Source of the DNA: Asaia bogorensis
GTDB taxonomy: Bacteria > Pseudomonadota > Alphaproteobacteria > Acetobacterales > Acetobacteraceae
Direction of reading: 5' to 3'
DNA length: 64,000 bases
NCBI GenBank assembly: GCA_945897825.1
Contig: CAMDGX010000002.1
Location: 40,693-104,692 of the forward strand
Positions within the stretch are counted from its first letter, which is position 1. Each line of letters starts with the position of its first letter. The notes beneath the pieces were generated by a model. It made no database searches. It was not told the DNA's origin and saw only the letters and a program-made list of their open reading frames with translations. A program made the translations under genes and the position numbers. Positions 29,006-37,861 of this stretch are shown here, piece after piece.

Positions 29006-30576
29006 GCGCCCGCTCGCTGCCCGCCACATTGTCGCCCGACGCCAACCGCATCGCCGCCGACGCGGTGCCGGCGCTGGTGATCGGCCTGGTCGTGCTGGGC
29101 CTGCTGTTCCGCACCGAGGCGATGGCCGCATACCAGGTGTGGAACGACTCCACCGCCTACAGCCACTGCTTCTTCGTCCTGCCGATCGCCCTCTACTTGG
29201 CCTGGGACCGGCGCCACAACCTCGCCGGGCTGCGGGTGGAACCCCTGCCCTGGCTCGGCCTGCTGGCGATCCCCGGCACCATCGCCTGGATGGCCGCCGA
29301 GCGGCTCGGCATCATGGAAGGCCGCCAGCTCGTCGCGATGAGCTTCGTGCAGCTGCTGTTCCTGGTGGTGCTGGGCTGGCGCGTGTGGTGGGCGATGTCC
29401 GCCCCGCTGCTCTACCTCTACTTCCTGGTCCCGTTCGGCGCCTTCCTCACCCCGGCGCTGCAGAAATTCACCCTGGAGTTCAGCCTGATCGGCCTGCAGG
29501 CCACCGGCGTGCCGTTCTACGCCGACGAATTCCTGATCGACACGCCCTCCGGCCGCTACTTCGTCGCCGAGGCCTGCGCCGGGCTGCGCTTCCTGATCGC
29601 CTCCATCGCCTTCGGCACGCTGTATTCCATGCTGATCTACCGCAGCTACAAAAAGCGCGCGCTGTTCATGCTGGCCTCGATCGTCATCCCGATCATCGCC
29701 AACGGCTTCCGTGCGCTCGGCATCGTGCTGCTCGGCGAAGCGCTCGGCAGCGCCCAGGCCGCGGCGGCGGACCACATCCTCTACGGCTGGATCTTCTTCT
29801 CCATCGTCATCCTGCTGCTGATCCTGGCCGGCATGCCGTTCCGCGAAGACACCGTCGCGACGGTGCGCGAAGATACCCCCGCCCCCGAGCGGCTGCCGGC
29901 CGCGCGGCTGCGCGCCGTGCTGGCGAGCCTGCTGGTGGTGGTGTTCGCCGGCAGCGCGGCCGCCGCCTCCGCATGGCTCGACGGTCGCGCCGCACCCGTC
30001 GCCGGCATCTCGCCGCCAACCTTCCAGAACGCGGCCGGCTGCGTGTCCACCGGCCGCGCCATCCTCCATCCGCCCGGCACACCCGGCGCCGCGCACCCGC
30101 AGGGCAGCCGCAGCGTCGAGGAATTCGCCTGCGGCCACGTGCGCCTGACCATGACCGTCCAGGTGTTCTCCACCCGCACCAACCCGGCCGCCGTCGGCCA
30201 GGCCCGCCGCGAGCTGGCGCGCGAGGATTCGTCGGAGGAGATGGAGTTCGGCTCGCTCGCCGTCCCGGGCGGCGACCCCGCCACATGGCGCCTGGCGATC
30301 GGCAACACCCCCCCGGTGATGGCCGCCACCGCCCTGTGGATCGAGGGCCAGCCCAGCCGCGGCGGCCTGTCGGAGCGCATCCTGCAGGCGCGCAACAGCG
30401 TCCAGGGCGCGCCGGCCGCCACCGTCCTGGTCGCAGCCTCCCTGCATTTCCCCCAGGGCGCCCTGAACACGACGGAGCGCGACCGCTCGCAACGGCTGCT
30501 CGCCGCCTTCCTCGCGCGCCAGGCCGACCTTGGCGCCCAGATCACCGCACTCGCGCACGCCGCGGCGGCCAACTGA
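29002..30576 (+). CDS. xrtA: Exosortase A fused to an EpsI domain
   Basis: A 524-residue inner-membrane cysteine protease/transpeptidase. About eight helices carry the catalytic residues Cys192 (EACAGLRF), Arg237 (ANGFRALG) and His258 (AADHILYGW), the EpsH/exosortase triad. Exosortase A cleaves PEP-CTERM tails from secreted proteins and probably attaches them to a surface glycan. From about residue 300 an EpsI domain (DUF3485 type) follows, as in other XrtA proteins. The ATG overlaps the stop of the glycosyltransferase gene. No PEP-CTERM substrate is encoded nearby. Confidence 0.95.
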   Translation: MSARSLPATLSPDANRIAADAVPALVIGLVVLGLLFRTEAMAAYQVWNDSTAYSHCFFVLPIALYLAWDRRHNLAGLRVEPLPWLGLLAIPGTIAWMAAERLGIMEGRQLVAMSFVQLLFLVVLGWRVWWAMSAPLLYLYFLVPFGAFLTPALQKFTLEFSLIGLQATGVPFYADEFLIDTPSGRYFVAEACAGLRFLIASIAFGTLYSMLIYRSYKKRALFMLASIVIPIIANGFRALGIVLLGEALGSAQAAAADHILYGWIFFSIVILLLILAGMPFREDTVATVREDTPAPERLPAARLRAVLASLLVVVFAGSAAAASAWLDGRAAPVAGISPPTFQNAAGCVSTGRAILHPPGTPGAAHPQGSRSVEEFACGHVRLTMTVQVFSTRTNPAAVGQARRELAREDSSEEMEFGSLAVPGGDPATWRLAIGNTPPVMAATALWIEGQPSRGGLSERILQARNSVQGAPAATVLVAASLHFPQGALNTTERDRSQRLLAAFLARQADLGAQITALAHAAAAN

Positions 30577-30595
30577 CGGCACGGAGCAAACCCGC

Positions 30596-32125
30596 ATGTC
30601 CGCCATCGACGTCACCGAACTGACCGTGGCCGACATCCAGGCCGGCCTCGCCGCCGGCCGCTTCACCTGCGAGGCGCTGACCCTGGCCTACCTCGCCCGG
30701 ATCGAGCGCTTCAACCCGCGCTACAACGCGATCATCATCCCGAACCCCGACGCCCTGGCCGATGCCCGCGCCATCGACCGCCGCCGCGCCGCCGGCGAAA
30801 AACTGCCGCCGCTGGCCGGCGTCCCCGTGGTCATCAAGGACCCGATGGACATGGAAGGCATCCCGACCACCGGCGGCTGGTCGCTGCTGCACGGCCCCAG
30901 CGGCGGCGTCGACCTGGTGCCGGAGGTCGACAGCCCCGTGGTCGCCCGCATGCGCGCGGCCGGCACGATCATGCTCGGCAAAACCAACGTCCCGGTGCTC
31001 AGCGCCAGCGGCACCCACGCCAACGACAGCTGGGCCGGCCCCACCCTGAACGCCGCCGCGCCCGACCGCGCACCCGGCGCCAGCTCAGCCGGAACCGCCA
31101 CCGCCGTCGCCGCCTCCTTCTGCGTGCTCGGCCTGGCCGAGGAAACCGGCGGCTCGATCCAGAACCCCGCCGCCGCCCAGGCGCTGGTCGGCATCAAGCC
31201 CACCCACGCCCTGGTGCCCAACACCGGCGTGCTGCCGCTGTCCAGCATGCGCGACGTCGTCGGCCCGATCGCCCGCTGCGTGCGCGACGCCGCCCTGTGC
31301 CTCGATGTCCTGGCCGGCTTCACCATGGCCGACCCGAAAACCGTCGCCAGCATCGGCCGCATCCCCCCCGGCGGCTACACCGCCGCCCTGCGCACCGACG
31401 CCCTGAACGGCACCCGCCTCGGCCTCTACGGCCCCGGCTGGCGCGACGAAGGCCTCTCGCCGGAGGCCGAATCCCTCTACCGCGCCGCCCAGGACGCCCT
31501 GTCGACCCGCGGCGCCACCCTGGTCGCCGACCCCTTCGCCGGCACCGGCTTCGCGCAGATCGCCCGCGAACGGCCCGGCGGCAGCCGCTACGACTGGCGC
31601 GGCATGGAATCCGTGCCGCACGACCTGGAGAACTACCTCCGCCGCCTCGGCCCCACCGCCGCCCTGCGCAGCTTCGCCGACTTCGCCGCCGCCACCGCAG
31701 CACAAGACCCGTTCGCCCCCACCGGCGCCCTCGCCTACGTCACCGACTCCCCGGTGTTCCAGGCCTGCCGCGCCAACCCCGCCGCCCCCCCGGACATGAG
31801 CGGTTTCGCCCGCGTGCGGGCCGCCTATCTCGACATCCTCCACGCCACCCTCGATGCCCACGGCATCGATGTGCTGGTCTTCCCGCAGATGCGCGAAGCC
31901 CTGCCGCCGCGCGTCGGCGAGGCGACGATCCGCTCGACGACAGTGTCCGAAATCAACATCGCCGGCCTGCCCGGCGTGGTGGTCCCCGCCGGATACCACG
32001 CCGACGGCACGCCGTTCTGCCTGATCTTCGTCGGCCGGCCCTGGAGCGAGGGGCAATTGCTCGCCCTGGCCTTCGACTACGAGCAGGCCACCCGGCATCG
32101 GCGGGCGCCGGAGTTGCAGGCGTAA
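30596..32125 (+). CDS. Amidase (amidase signature family)
   Basis: A 509-residue amidase with the Ser-cisSer-Lys triad: Lys81 in VVIKDPMDMEG, Ser163 in GASSAGTA and the nucleophile Ser187 in TGGSIQNPA. GASSAGTA departs slightly from the usual GGSSGGS. It hydrolyses an amide; the substrate is not evident. It starts 19 bp after xrtA on the same strand with no promoter visible, so it may be carried on the XrtA operon, though amidases are not standard members of that system. The start is ATG 30596. An AT-rich repeat lies 11 bp after the stop. Confidence 0.88.
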   Translation: MSAIDVTELTVADIQAGLAAGRFTCEALTLAYLARIERFNPRYNAIIIPNPDALADARAIDRRRAAGEKLPPLAGVPVVIKDPMDMEGIPTTGGWSLLHGPSGGVDLVPEVDSPVVARMRAAGTIMLGKTNVPVLSASGTHANDSWAGPTLNAAAPDRAPGASSAGTATAVAASFCVLGLAEETGGSIQNPAAAQALVGIKPTHALVPNTGVLPLSSMRDVVGPIARCVRDAALCLDVLAGFTMADPKTVASIGRIPPGGYTAALRTDALNGTRLGLYGPGWRDEGLSPEAESLYRAAQDALSTRGATLVADPFAGTGFAQIARERPGGSRYDWRGMESVPHDLENYLRRLGPTAALRSFADFAAATAAQDPFAPTGALAYVTDSPVFQACRANPAAPPDMSGFARVRAAYLDILHATLDAHGIDVLVFPQMREALPPRVGEATIRSTTVSEINIAGLPGVVVPAGYHADGTPFCLIFVGRPWSEGQLLALAFDYEQATRHRRAPELQA

Positions 32126-32136
32126 GAAAGCAAGCA

Positions 32137-32170
32137 GTTCTTTTTTGAAAAAAAGAACCAAAAAAACTTT
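32137..32170 (-). repeat. Dispersed AT-rich 3'-end repeat, copy 1
   Basis: GTTCTTTTTT (32137-32146) faces AAAAAAGAAC (32149-32158), followed by CAAAAAAACTTT. Read on the minus strand it fits the family AAGTTTTTTTGGTTCTTTTT and so on. It sits just after the amidase stop and is paired with an inverted copy at 32211. A role as half of a bidirectional terminator is inferred. Confidence 0.75.
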
Positions 32171-32176
32171 CGTCCC

Positions 32177-33010
32177 TCAGGTACGGCGCGCGATAACCAG
32201 CGAGCCCAATGGATGAAGTCTTTTTGCTTCTTTTTCTTCAGAAAAAGAAGGCCTTGCTTCCGTCTCGGCCGGCCACCCCAGCCGCCCAAGCCCCGGCAGC
32301 TTGATCGCCGGCCGGCGCAGATCCACCCCGATCACCGCGCCGAGGATGTTCACCTCCACGCCGTGCACCCAGCCCAGCGTAACCCCGGCATACCCACCCA
32401 GGGTCAGGCGCAGATCGGTGCCGGACGGCAGCACCCGCAGCCAGCGTCCGTCATAGGGGAAATCCTTGCCGACCGCCGTTGGCGGCAGCGCCAGCGCCAC
32501 CCCCGGCACCGCATCCATCACCGCGGCCACGAACGTATTGGAATTGGGCCCCGGCCACGCCCGGTAGTCGCCATGATTGCGCCAGGCATAAGCCTCCACC
32601 GCCGCCTGCATGCGCGGGATCATGGCGGCGGCGACAGGTCCGTCGGCGGCGAACACCACCTCCGGGTCGCGCCCGAACCAGCGCCCGTCCGGCGCGAAGC
32701 CGTTGGTGCGGATCGGCGCCCCCCAGGCGGTATAGTCGTAGCGCGTATAGGAAGCCGCCCCCTCCGGCTTCAGCACGATCCAGCAATGCACCGCGAAAAT
32801 GCCCCGCCAGCGCACCGTCGGCGCGGCATACACCCGCACGACTGCGCCGGAATGCGCCGCGGCCGGCGGCAACAGCCCGGCGCTGGACCGGTCGGCCCGC
32901 CACCAATCCACCCACGCGTCGTGCCGGGCATACCGCGCGGCGGCAATGCCGATCGGCACCACAAGCAGCAGCACCAGCAACAGAAGCGCGATCTTGAACA
33001 TGGAGGCCAT
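32177..33010 (-). CDS. DUF3750 family protein, C-terminus running through a repeat
   Basis: A 277-residue protein with an N-terminal hydrophobic anchor (FKIALLLLVLLLVVPIGIA). HCWIVLKPEGAASYTRYDY and GPNSNTFVAAVMDAVPG are hallmarks of DUF3750, whose function is unknown; the Asn/His/Cys-rich motifs hint at a periplasmic enzyme. The conserved core ends near GRLGWPAE. The last 28 or so residues (including FSEEKEAKRLHP) are encoded by the dispersed repeat at 32211-32251 and DNA beyond it, so the natural stop may have been lost. The start ATG 33010 is followed by another in-frame ATG at 33001. Confidence 0.82.
   Translation of the reverse strand: MASMFKIALLLLVLLLVVPIGIAAARYARHDAWVDWWRADRSSAGLLPPAAAHSGAVVRVYAAPTVRWRGIFAVHCWIVLKPEGAASYTRYDYTAWGAPIRTNGFAPDGRWFGRDPEVVFAADGPVAAAMIPRMQAAVEAYAWRNHGDYRAWPGPNSNTFVAAVMDAVPGVALALPPTAVGKDFPYDGRWLRVLPSGTDLRLTLGGYAGVTLGWVHGVEVNILGAVIGVDLRRPAIKLPGLGRLGWPAETEARPSFSEEKEAKRLHPLGSLVIARRT
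32211..32251 (+). repeat. Dispersed AT-rich 3'-end repeat, copy 2
   Basis: It reads GGATGAAGTCTTTTTG, then CTTCTTTTTCT and the complementary AGAAAAAGAAG, then G. It is inverted relative to copy 1, with 40 bp between them. It lies inside the 3' end of the DUF3750 reading frame and encodes part of its tail. Confidence 0.8.
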
Positions 33011-33530
33011 CGCCGAGCAGATGGGCCGCTCCACGCCCGCCTGCAAGCGCAGCCAGGCGCCACCCGCGTCCGGACCGGAAGGGCAGCACCATTGGGGCCA
33101 GCGACAAATTACGTCATGAAATCGTCGAGACTTTATTTTGCCACTATTCGGTTTCATTCAGACAATCGTGTGTCACGCTTATTTATATTCTATCCTGACT
33201 GAAACATCCACAAGAAACACGCTCATTTCCGATTGACGCCGACGGCGATCACGCGAATAGTGATCGCGCCCTCCTGCCGGCGGGCACCGAATGAAAATCA
33301 TGTCCAGATCGGGTGGAAGCGGGATAACGCCCGCAATCCACGCCACGCCCAGGGGATGCGGCAAACCAACAGCCGGCTTTCGCAGCAACACCGCTGCGTT
33401 GGAAACATCAAGTATTTGGCCATTTCACGCGCTGGCTGGGCGATCTCGCCTGTTGGCCAGCGATGTGTCGCCGTTCGCTGCATTGCGCAGCGATCGGCTT
33501 GGCCAGTCCTGCGTACTAGGAGTACCAACA
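33011..33530. other. AT-richer intergenic region between divergent genes
   Basis: This 520-bp region holds no convincing gene. Bases 33110-33240 are clearly AT-richer than the surroundings (for example TTATTTATATTCTATCC) and probably carry promoters for the DUF3750 gene (leftward) and the beta-helix gene (rightward, with a leader of roughly 300 nt). A perfect 8-bp inverted repeat lies at 33245-33267. Nothing else was recognised. Confidence 0.5.
33245..33267. promoter_or_regulatory. 8-bp inverted repeat, possible operator
   Basis: GCGATCAC and GTGATCGC are exact reverse complements with a 7-bp spacer. The site lies in the AT-richer divergent intergenic region, 264 bp upstream of the beta-helix gene. 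It could bind a dimeric regulator or form an RNA hairpin in the leader. No regulator is assigned. Confidence 0.4.
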
Positions 33531-35069
33531 ATGGCAATTCTCACCGTCGGTACGGGCGGAACATTCAAGACGATCGCCGCCGCCGTCGCCGCCTCCAAGC
33601 CCGGCGACACGGTCACGATCGAGGCCGGCGTCTACGTGAACGACTTCATCACCATCGGCCACAACCTCGTCCTGGAGGCACCGGGCGGCATCGCCAAGCT
33701 GGTGGCCACCACATCCCCCCCGAACGGCAAGGCCATCATCACCGAGGGCGGCGCGGGCGTGCATGTGGCCATCTCCGGCCTCGACATCTCCGGCGCCAAG
33801 GTGAAGGACGGCAACGGCGCCGCCATCCGCTACGAGGGCGGCACGCTGACGCTGAACAACATGAACATCCACGACAACGAGAACGGCCTGCTCGCCGCCT
33901 CCGACCCCGCCGGCACCATCGCCATCACCGGCTCGACCTTCACCAAGAACGGCACCGGCACCGGCGCCACCCACAACATCTACGTCAATCACGTCGGCGC
34001 GCTGACGGTGGCCAACAGCACCATCACCGGCGCCGTCGTCGGCCACCAGATCAAGAGCCGCGCCACCGCCACCACCATCACCAACAGCACCATCGGCGAC
34101 GGCCCCGGCGGCAACGCCAGCTACGAGATCGACCTGCCCAACGGCGGCGTCGCGAAGGTCGCCAACAACGTCATCCAGAAAGGCCCGGCGGCGCAGAACC
34201 CCAGCGCCATCGCCTTCGGCGCGGAGGGCAACCTGCATCCCGCATCGAGCCTGGCCGTGACCGGCAACACGATCGTCAACACCTTCGCCTCCCCCAGCGC
34301 GTCCGCCGTGCGCAACTTCACCGGCGCATCGGTCGAGGTGACCGGCAATGCCCTGCATGGCTGGGCCTATGTGGTGAACGGCGCCGGCAACGCGTCCGGC
34401 AACACGATCCTGCCCACCGACCCGCTCGCCGGCGGCCTGGTCCCGCCGCCGGAACCGCCGCCCGCCGCCCCACCGGTCGTCGTGCCGCCGCCCGAAACGC
34501 CCCCCATCCCGGCGCCACCCCCCGTAGCAACACCACCGGTAGCACCACCCCCGGCAGCACCACCCCCCGAAGCGCCGCCTCCCATCGCAGCGCCGCCCAT
34601 CGAACCTCCGCGCGCCGAACCTCCGCCTGCCGCACCTCCGCCTGCCGTACCGCCGCCCGAGGTGCCACCGGTGGCCCCCCCGCCCATCGCCCCTCCGCCC
34701 GTCGCCGTCCCGCCCGTCGCCCCCCCGCCCGGCAGGGGCGACCTGCCGCCGGACGACACGGTGGTGGAACTCCCCCCCTCCCTCCCACCGCCGACCTTCA
34801 TCCGCGACGCCACAGGCACCCCTGCGCCCGTGCCGCAGGAACCGCCCGTCACCGCTGGCCCACCGGCTCCGCCCACGCCCCCTGACGAACCCGCCGCCCT
34901 GCCCGACCTGCTGCCCACCCTGCCGCGACCCGTGGTGGAATGGGTGCCGGAGCAACCCGGTGGTGGCGTGGCCGCTCCCGACCCCGCCCCTGGTGGCCCT
35001 GCGCCCGTGGCCGACCCATGGAACGGCCGCGGCACCGCCGACCTGGCCGACACCTGGCTGCGCGGCTGA
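33531..35069 (+). CDS. Right-handed beta-helix protein with proline-rich tail
   Basis: A 512-residue protein. Residues 1-300 look like a parallel beta-helix (repeating strands such as GTIAITGSTFTKNGTG and ALTVANSTITGAVVG), as in pectate-lyase-like surface proteins. Residues 304-400 are an almost pure proline/alanine/valine segment (PPPEPPPAAPPV and similar), and the tail to 512 is still proline-rich. There is no Sec signal peptide, so secretion, if any, may use a type I or other route. ATG 33531 has AGGAG 9-10 bp upstream. Function unknown; a surface or matrix protein is inferred. Confidence 0.78.
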   Translation: MAILTVGTGGTFKTIAAAVAASKPGDTVTIEAGVYVNDFITIGHNLVLEAPGGIAKLVATTSPPNGKAIITEGGAGVHVAISGLDISGAKVKDGNGAAIRYEGGTLTLNNMNIHDNENGLLAASDPAGTIAITGSTFTKNGTGTGATHNIYVNHVGALTVANSTITGAVVGHQIKSRATATTITNSTIGDGPGGNASYEIDLPNGGVAKVANNVIQKGPAAQNPSAIAFGAEGNLHPASSLAVTGNTIVNTFASPSASAVRNFTGASVEVTGNALHGWAYVVNGAGNASGNTILPTDPLAGGLVPPPEPPPAAPPVVVPPPETPPIPAPPPVATPPVAPPPAAPPPEAPPPIAAPPIEPPRAEPPPAAPPPAVPPPEVPPVAPPPIAPPPVAVPPVAPPPGRGDLPPDDTVVELPPSLPPPTFIRDATGTPAPVPQEPPVTAGPPAPPTPPDEPAALPDLLPTLPRPVVEWVPEQPGGGVAAPDPAPGGPAPVADPWNGRGTADLADTWLRG

Positions 35070-35113
35070 ACGACCCGCCGGGCAGGCGCATCACCCTGCC
35101 CGGCCGCCCGTGC

Positions 35114-36331
35114 TCAGCCCGCCATGGCCCGCGCGCAGATCGCCTCGAACTGCCGCGCCACATGCGCCCAGGAGAACCGCGCCTCCAGCCGCGCCCGCCC
35201 CGCCCGCGCCAGCCGCGCCCGCTCGCCCGGATCGGCCAGCAGCCGCAGGATGGCCACCGCGAAATCCTCCGCCGTGTCGGCCGCCAGGAAATGCTCCTCC
35301 GGCACGATGTCCAACCCCTCGATGCCCACGCTGGTCGACACCACCGGCCGGCCCATCGCGATGGCCTCGAACGCCTTGATCCGCGTGCCGCTGCCCACCC
35401 GCAGCGGAATCACCACCACATGCCCCTGCGCCACATGCGGCCGGATATCGGGCACCGAGCCGGTGACGGTCCAGGCCAGCCCGCGCGCCTTCACCGCCTC
35501 GATCAGTGCGGCCTGCGGATTGCGCCCGACGATCAGAGCCCGCGCCGCCGGCCGCTCGCGCAGCACCAGCGGCCAGATCTCGTCCATCAGGTAGGCGATG
35601 CCGTCGGTGTTGGCCGGGCTGTCCATCACCCCGGTGAACACGATCGTGCCGCCATCGGGCGCGATCGCCGGCGCCGCGTCCTGCGGTGCCACGGCGAAGT
35701 AGTCGAGATCGACCCCCGTCTCGATCGCCTCGATCGCCTTATGGCCATAGCGTGCGCCCAGCGCCTTGGCATCGCGCTCCGACACCGCGATCACCCGCCC
35801 GTAGCGCGCCAGCACCGCCGCCTCGAACCGGCGCATCTTGCGCGCCTGGTCGGCCCAGACCGGCCGCCACAGCCCGCGCGCCAGCCGCGCATGGCGCTCG
35901 AAGATCTCCGCCTCCACGTTGTGCGTGAACATCACGCTGGCAAGCGGCAGCGCGCCGGGCACCAGCACGTCGGCATGCGGGAAATCCACCACCACCACAT
36001 CGGGCCGTTCCGCCATCGCGGCAGCCACCACGGCCACCCCGGCCGCCGAGCGGTCGGTCGCCGCCGAGACCGGGATGCGCCCGGGCAGCGCCAGCACCCG
36101 CGCCAGCCGCGACGGCGCGGTCGCCGGCCACGGCAGGAAATGGTCGCACGCCCCCATCGTCTCCACCGCGAAGCGATCCGCGTCGGGCGGTGCCGGAGAG
36201 GCGAGCGTCACCTCGAACATGCCGCCCTTCATCTGGCGCAGGATGTTCGCGGTGCGGATCTTGCCGCCTTCGTTGGTCGGGAACAAGAAGCGCGGGCTGA
36301 CGAACAGCAGCCGCGGCCGGAACTTCGTCAC
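35114..36331 (-). CDS. Glycosyltransferase family 4
   Basis: A 405-residue GT-B enzyme. LLFVSPRFLFPTNEGGKIR is the acceptor-domain signature also found in the XrtA glycosyltransferase at 27761; the donor half has VFTGVMDSPANTDGIAYL and GTRIKAFEAIAMGRPVVST. Translation starts at GTG 36331, overlapping the stop of the sugar-nucleotide dehydrogenase gene by 4 bp, so the two form an operon: the dehydrogenase would make a uronic-acid donor that this or another enzyme transfers. Its substrate is not determined. Confidence 0.88.
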   Translation of the reverse strand: MTKFRPRLLFVSPRFLFPTNEGGKIRTANILRQMKGGMFEVTLASPAPPDADRFAVETMGACDHFLPWPATAPSRLARVLALPGRIPVSAATDRSAAGVAVVAAAMAERPDVVVVDFPHADVLVPGALPLASVMFTHNVEAEIFERHARLARGLWRPVWADQARKMRRFEAAVLARYGRVIAVSERDAKALGARYGHKAIEAIETGVDLDYFAVAPQDAAPAIAPDGGTIVFTGVMDSPANTDGIAYLMDEIWPLVLRERPAARALIVGRNPQAALIEAVKARGLAWTVTGSVPDIRPHVAQGHVVVIPLRVGSGTRIKAFEAIAMGRPVVSTSVGIEGLDIVPEEHFLAADTAEDFAVAILRLLADPGERARLARAGRARLEARFSWAHVARQFEAICARAMAG

Positions 36332-37641
36332 CAGCAGAAGCCCTGGTATTCCACCCCCGGCAATGCCGCGAGGTCGGCGATGCCGGCGAGATCGAGCACC
36401 TTCCTGCCCTCCAGCGCCGCGAACAAAGCCGGCCGGTCCTCCGCCCCGACATGGCCGACGATCGCCAGCCCCGCCCCCTCCAGCGTCTCGGCGGGCGACC
36501 CCGCCAGCAGCCGCTCCAGGTGCGGGATCTCGCGCTCGATATAGGCCCGGTTGGCCCCGGTCAGCCGCGCGGTCTGCACGTGGCGGTCATGGATGCGCAA
36601 CTCGTAGCCGCGCCCCAACAGCTTCTCGGCCAGCATCACGAACGGCGACTCGCGCAGGTCGTCCGTGCCCGGCTTGAACGCCAGCCCGAACAGCGCAACC
36701 TTCTGCCTTCCATGGGCGGCCACCATCTCGAAGGCCCGGTCGATGATCGCCTGGTTGCCCGGCAGCACCTGGCGCAGGAACGGCGCCGGAACGTCGCGCG
36801 ACGCGGCCAACGACAGGAAGCTGCGGATGTCCTTCGGCAGGCACGAGCCGCCGAACGCGAAGCCCGGCCGCAGATACGCCGTCGAGATGTTCAGCACCCG
36901 GTCCTCGCAGAACAGCCGGAACGCCGCCCGCGCATCCACCCCGTGCGCCGCCAGGATCGCACCGGCCTCGTTGGCGAAGGCCAGCTTCACCGCGTGGAAC
37001 ACGTTCGAAAGATACTTGGTGCTCTCCGACACGCGGAACGGCGCCACATGCACCGCGGCCTCGATGCCAGCATAGATCTCCCGCACCACGGCGGCGTCAT
37101 CCCCCGCGGCCGCGCCGACCAGCGTGAACGGCGGCGAGTGGAAATCCCTCACCGAGGAGCCTTCGCGCAGGAATTCGGGGTTCGAGTAATAGCGGAACCC
37201 CGCGCCGCAGGAGAGGCCGGATTCCGCCTCGAGGATCGGGATCGCCACCTCCTCCGCGGTGCCCGGCGGCACGGTCGAGCGCATCACCACGGTATGCCCC
37301 GCCTTGCCCTTCATCGCCCGCCCGATATCGGCCAGCACCGCCCGCACCGCGCCCATCGACACGCTGCCGTCGGCCGCACTGGGCGTGCCGACCGAAATGA
37401 AGGACACCTCGGTAGCCGCCACCGCCGCTTGCGTGTCGGTGGTGGCGCGCAGCCGCCCGGAGGCGACGGCGTCCGCGATCAGCCCGTCGATCGCCTCCTC
37501 GACGATCGGCGAGCGGCCGGAATTGACGAGCGCCACCTTGTCGGGTGCCACATCGACCGCGACCACCTCATGGCCGAGGGAAGCGAGACAGGCGCTGGAG
37601 ACGGCGCCGACATAGCCGACGCCGAAGATCGAGATCCGCAT
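36328..37641 (-). CDS. Nucleotide-sugar 6-dehydrogenase, closest to GDP-mannose dehydrogenase (AlgD-like)
   Basis: A 437-residue NAD-dependent enzyme that oxidises the C6 of a nucleotide sugar to a uronate. The N-terminal Rossmann motif is FGVGYVGAVSSACLASLGHE; the central domain has VSESTKYLSNVFHAVKLAF; the catalytic cysteine is Cys267 in FGGSCLPKD. The segment KPGTDDLRESPFVMLAEKLL and the ending GFCW resemble AlgD more than Ugd, so GDP-mannose is the better guess for substrate. The ATG is at 37641. It heads a two-gene unit with the glycosyltransferase. Confidence 0.88.
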   Translation of the reverse strand: MRISIFGVGYVGAVSSACLASLGHEVVAVDVAPDKVALVNSGRSPIVEEAIDGLIADAVASGRLRATTDTQAAVAATEVSFISVGTPSAADGSVSMGAVRAVLADIGRAMKGKAGHTVVMRSTVPPGTAEEVAIPILEAESGLSCGAGFRYYSNPEFLREGSSVRDFHSPPFTLVGAAAGDDAAVVREIYAGIEAAVHVAPFRVSESTKYLSNVFHAVKLAFANEAGAILAAHGVDARAAFRLFCEDRVLNISTAYLRPGFAFGGSCLPKDIRSFLSLAASRDVPAPFLRQVLPGNQAIIDRAFEMVAAHGRQKVALFGLAFKPGTDDLRESPFVMLAEKLLGRGYELRIHDRHVQTARLTGANRAYIEREIPHLERLLAGSPAETLEGAGLAIVGHVGAEDRPALFAALEGRKVLDLAGIADLAALPGVEYQGFCW

Positions 37642-37785
37642 GTGTGCGCGTGCATCCTGTTGGTTTCGCAGCCATGCCCGGGACGCTGCATGGCATTCAT
37701 CATACCGGACAAAGATGAACATGACATGCCCGGCGCGAGCGGTGGAGGGGCCCGCTTCGTCGCGCCGCGTGTTGTGAAGCCTGGC

Positions 37786-37799
37786 TTGCTGCAGGTCAA
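37786..37799. promoter_or_regulatory. FixK/FNR-type box upstream of universal stress gene
   Basis: TTGCTGCAGGTCAA fits the published FixK consensus TTG(A/C)-N6-(T/G)CAA exactly. It lies 63 bp upstream of the start codon, and a TATGTT hexamer follows at 37827. The spacing to that hexamer is about 5 bp longer than in the usual class II arrangement. Oxygen-responsive control of universal stress proteins is common, which supports the call. Confidence 0.4.
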
Positions 37800-37861
37800 A
37801 GTGCCCCGGCGCGCGCGGTGGCATGGTATGTTCACGCCAACGCCCCCCGGGAAGGAACACG

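Noticed and set aside
33531..35069. The beta-helix protein as a PEP-CTERM substrate of exosortase A.
   Set aside because: Its C-terminus (RGTADLADTWLRG) has no PEP motif, membrane helix or basic tail.
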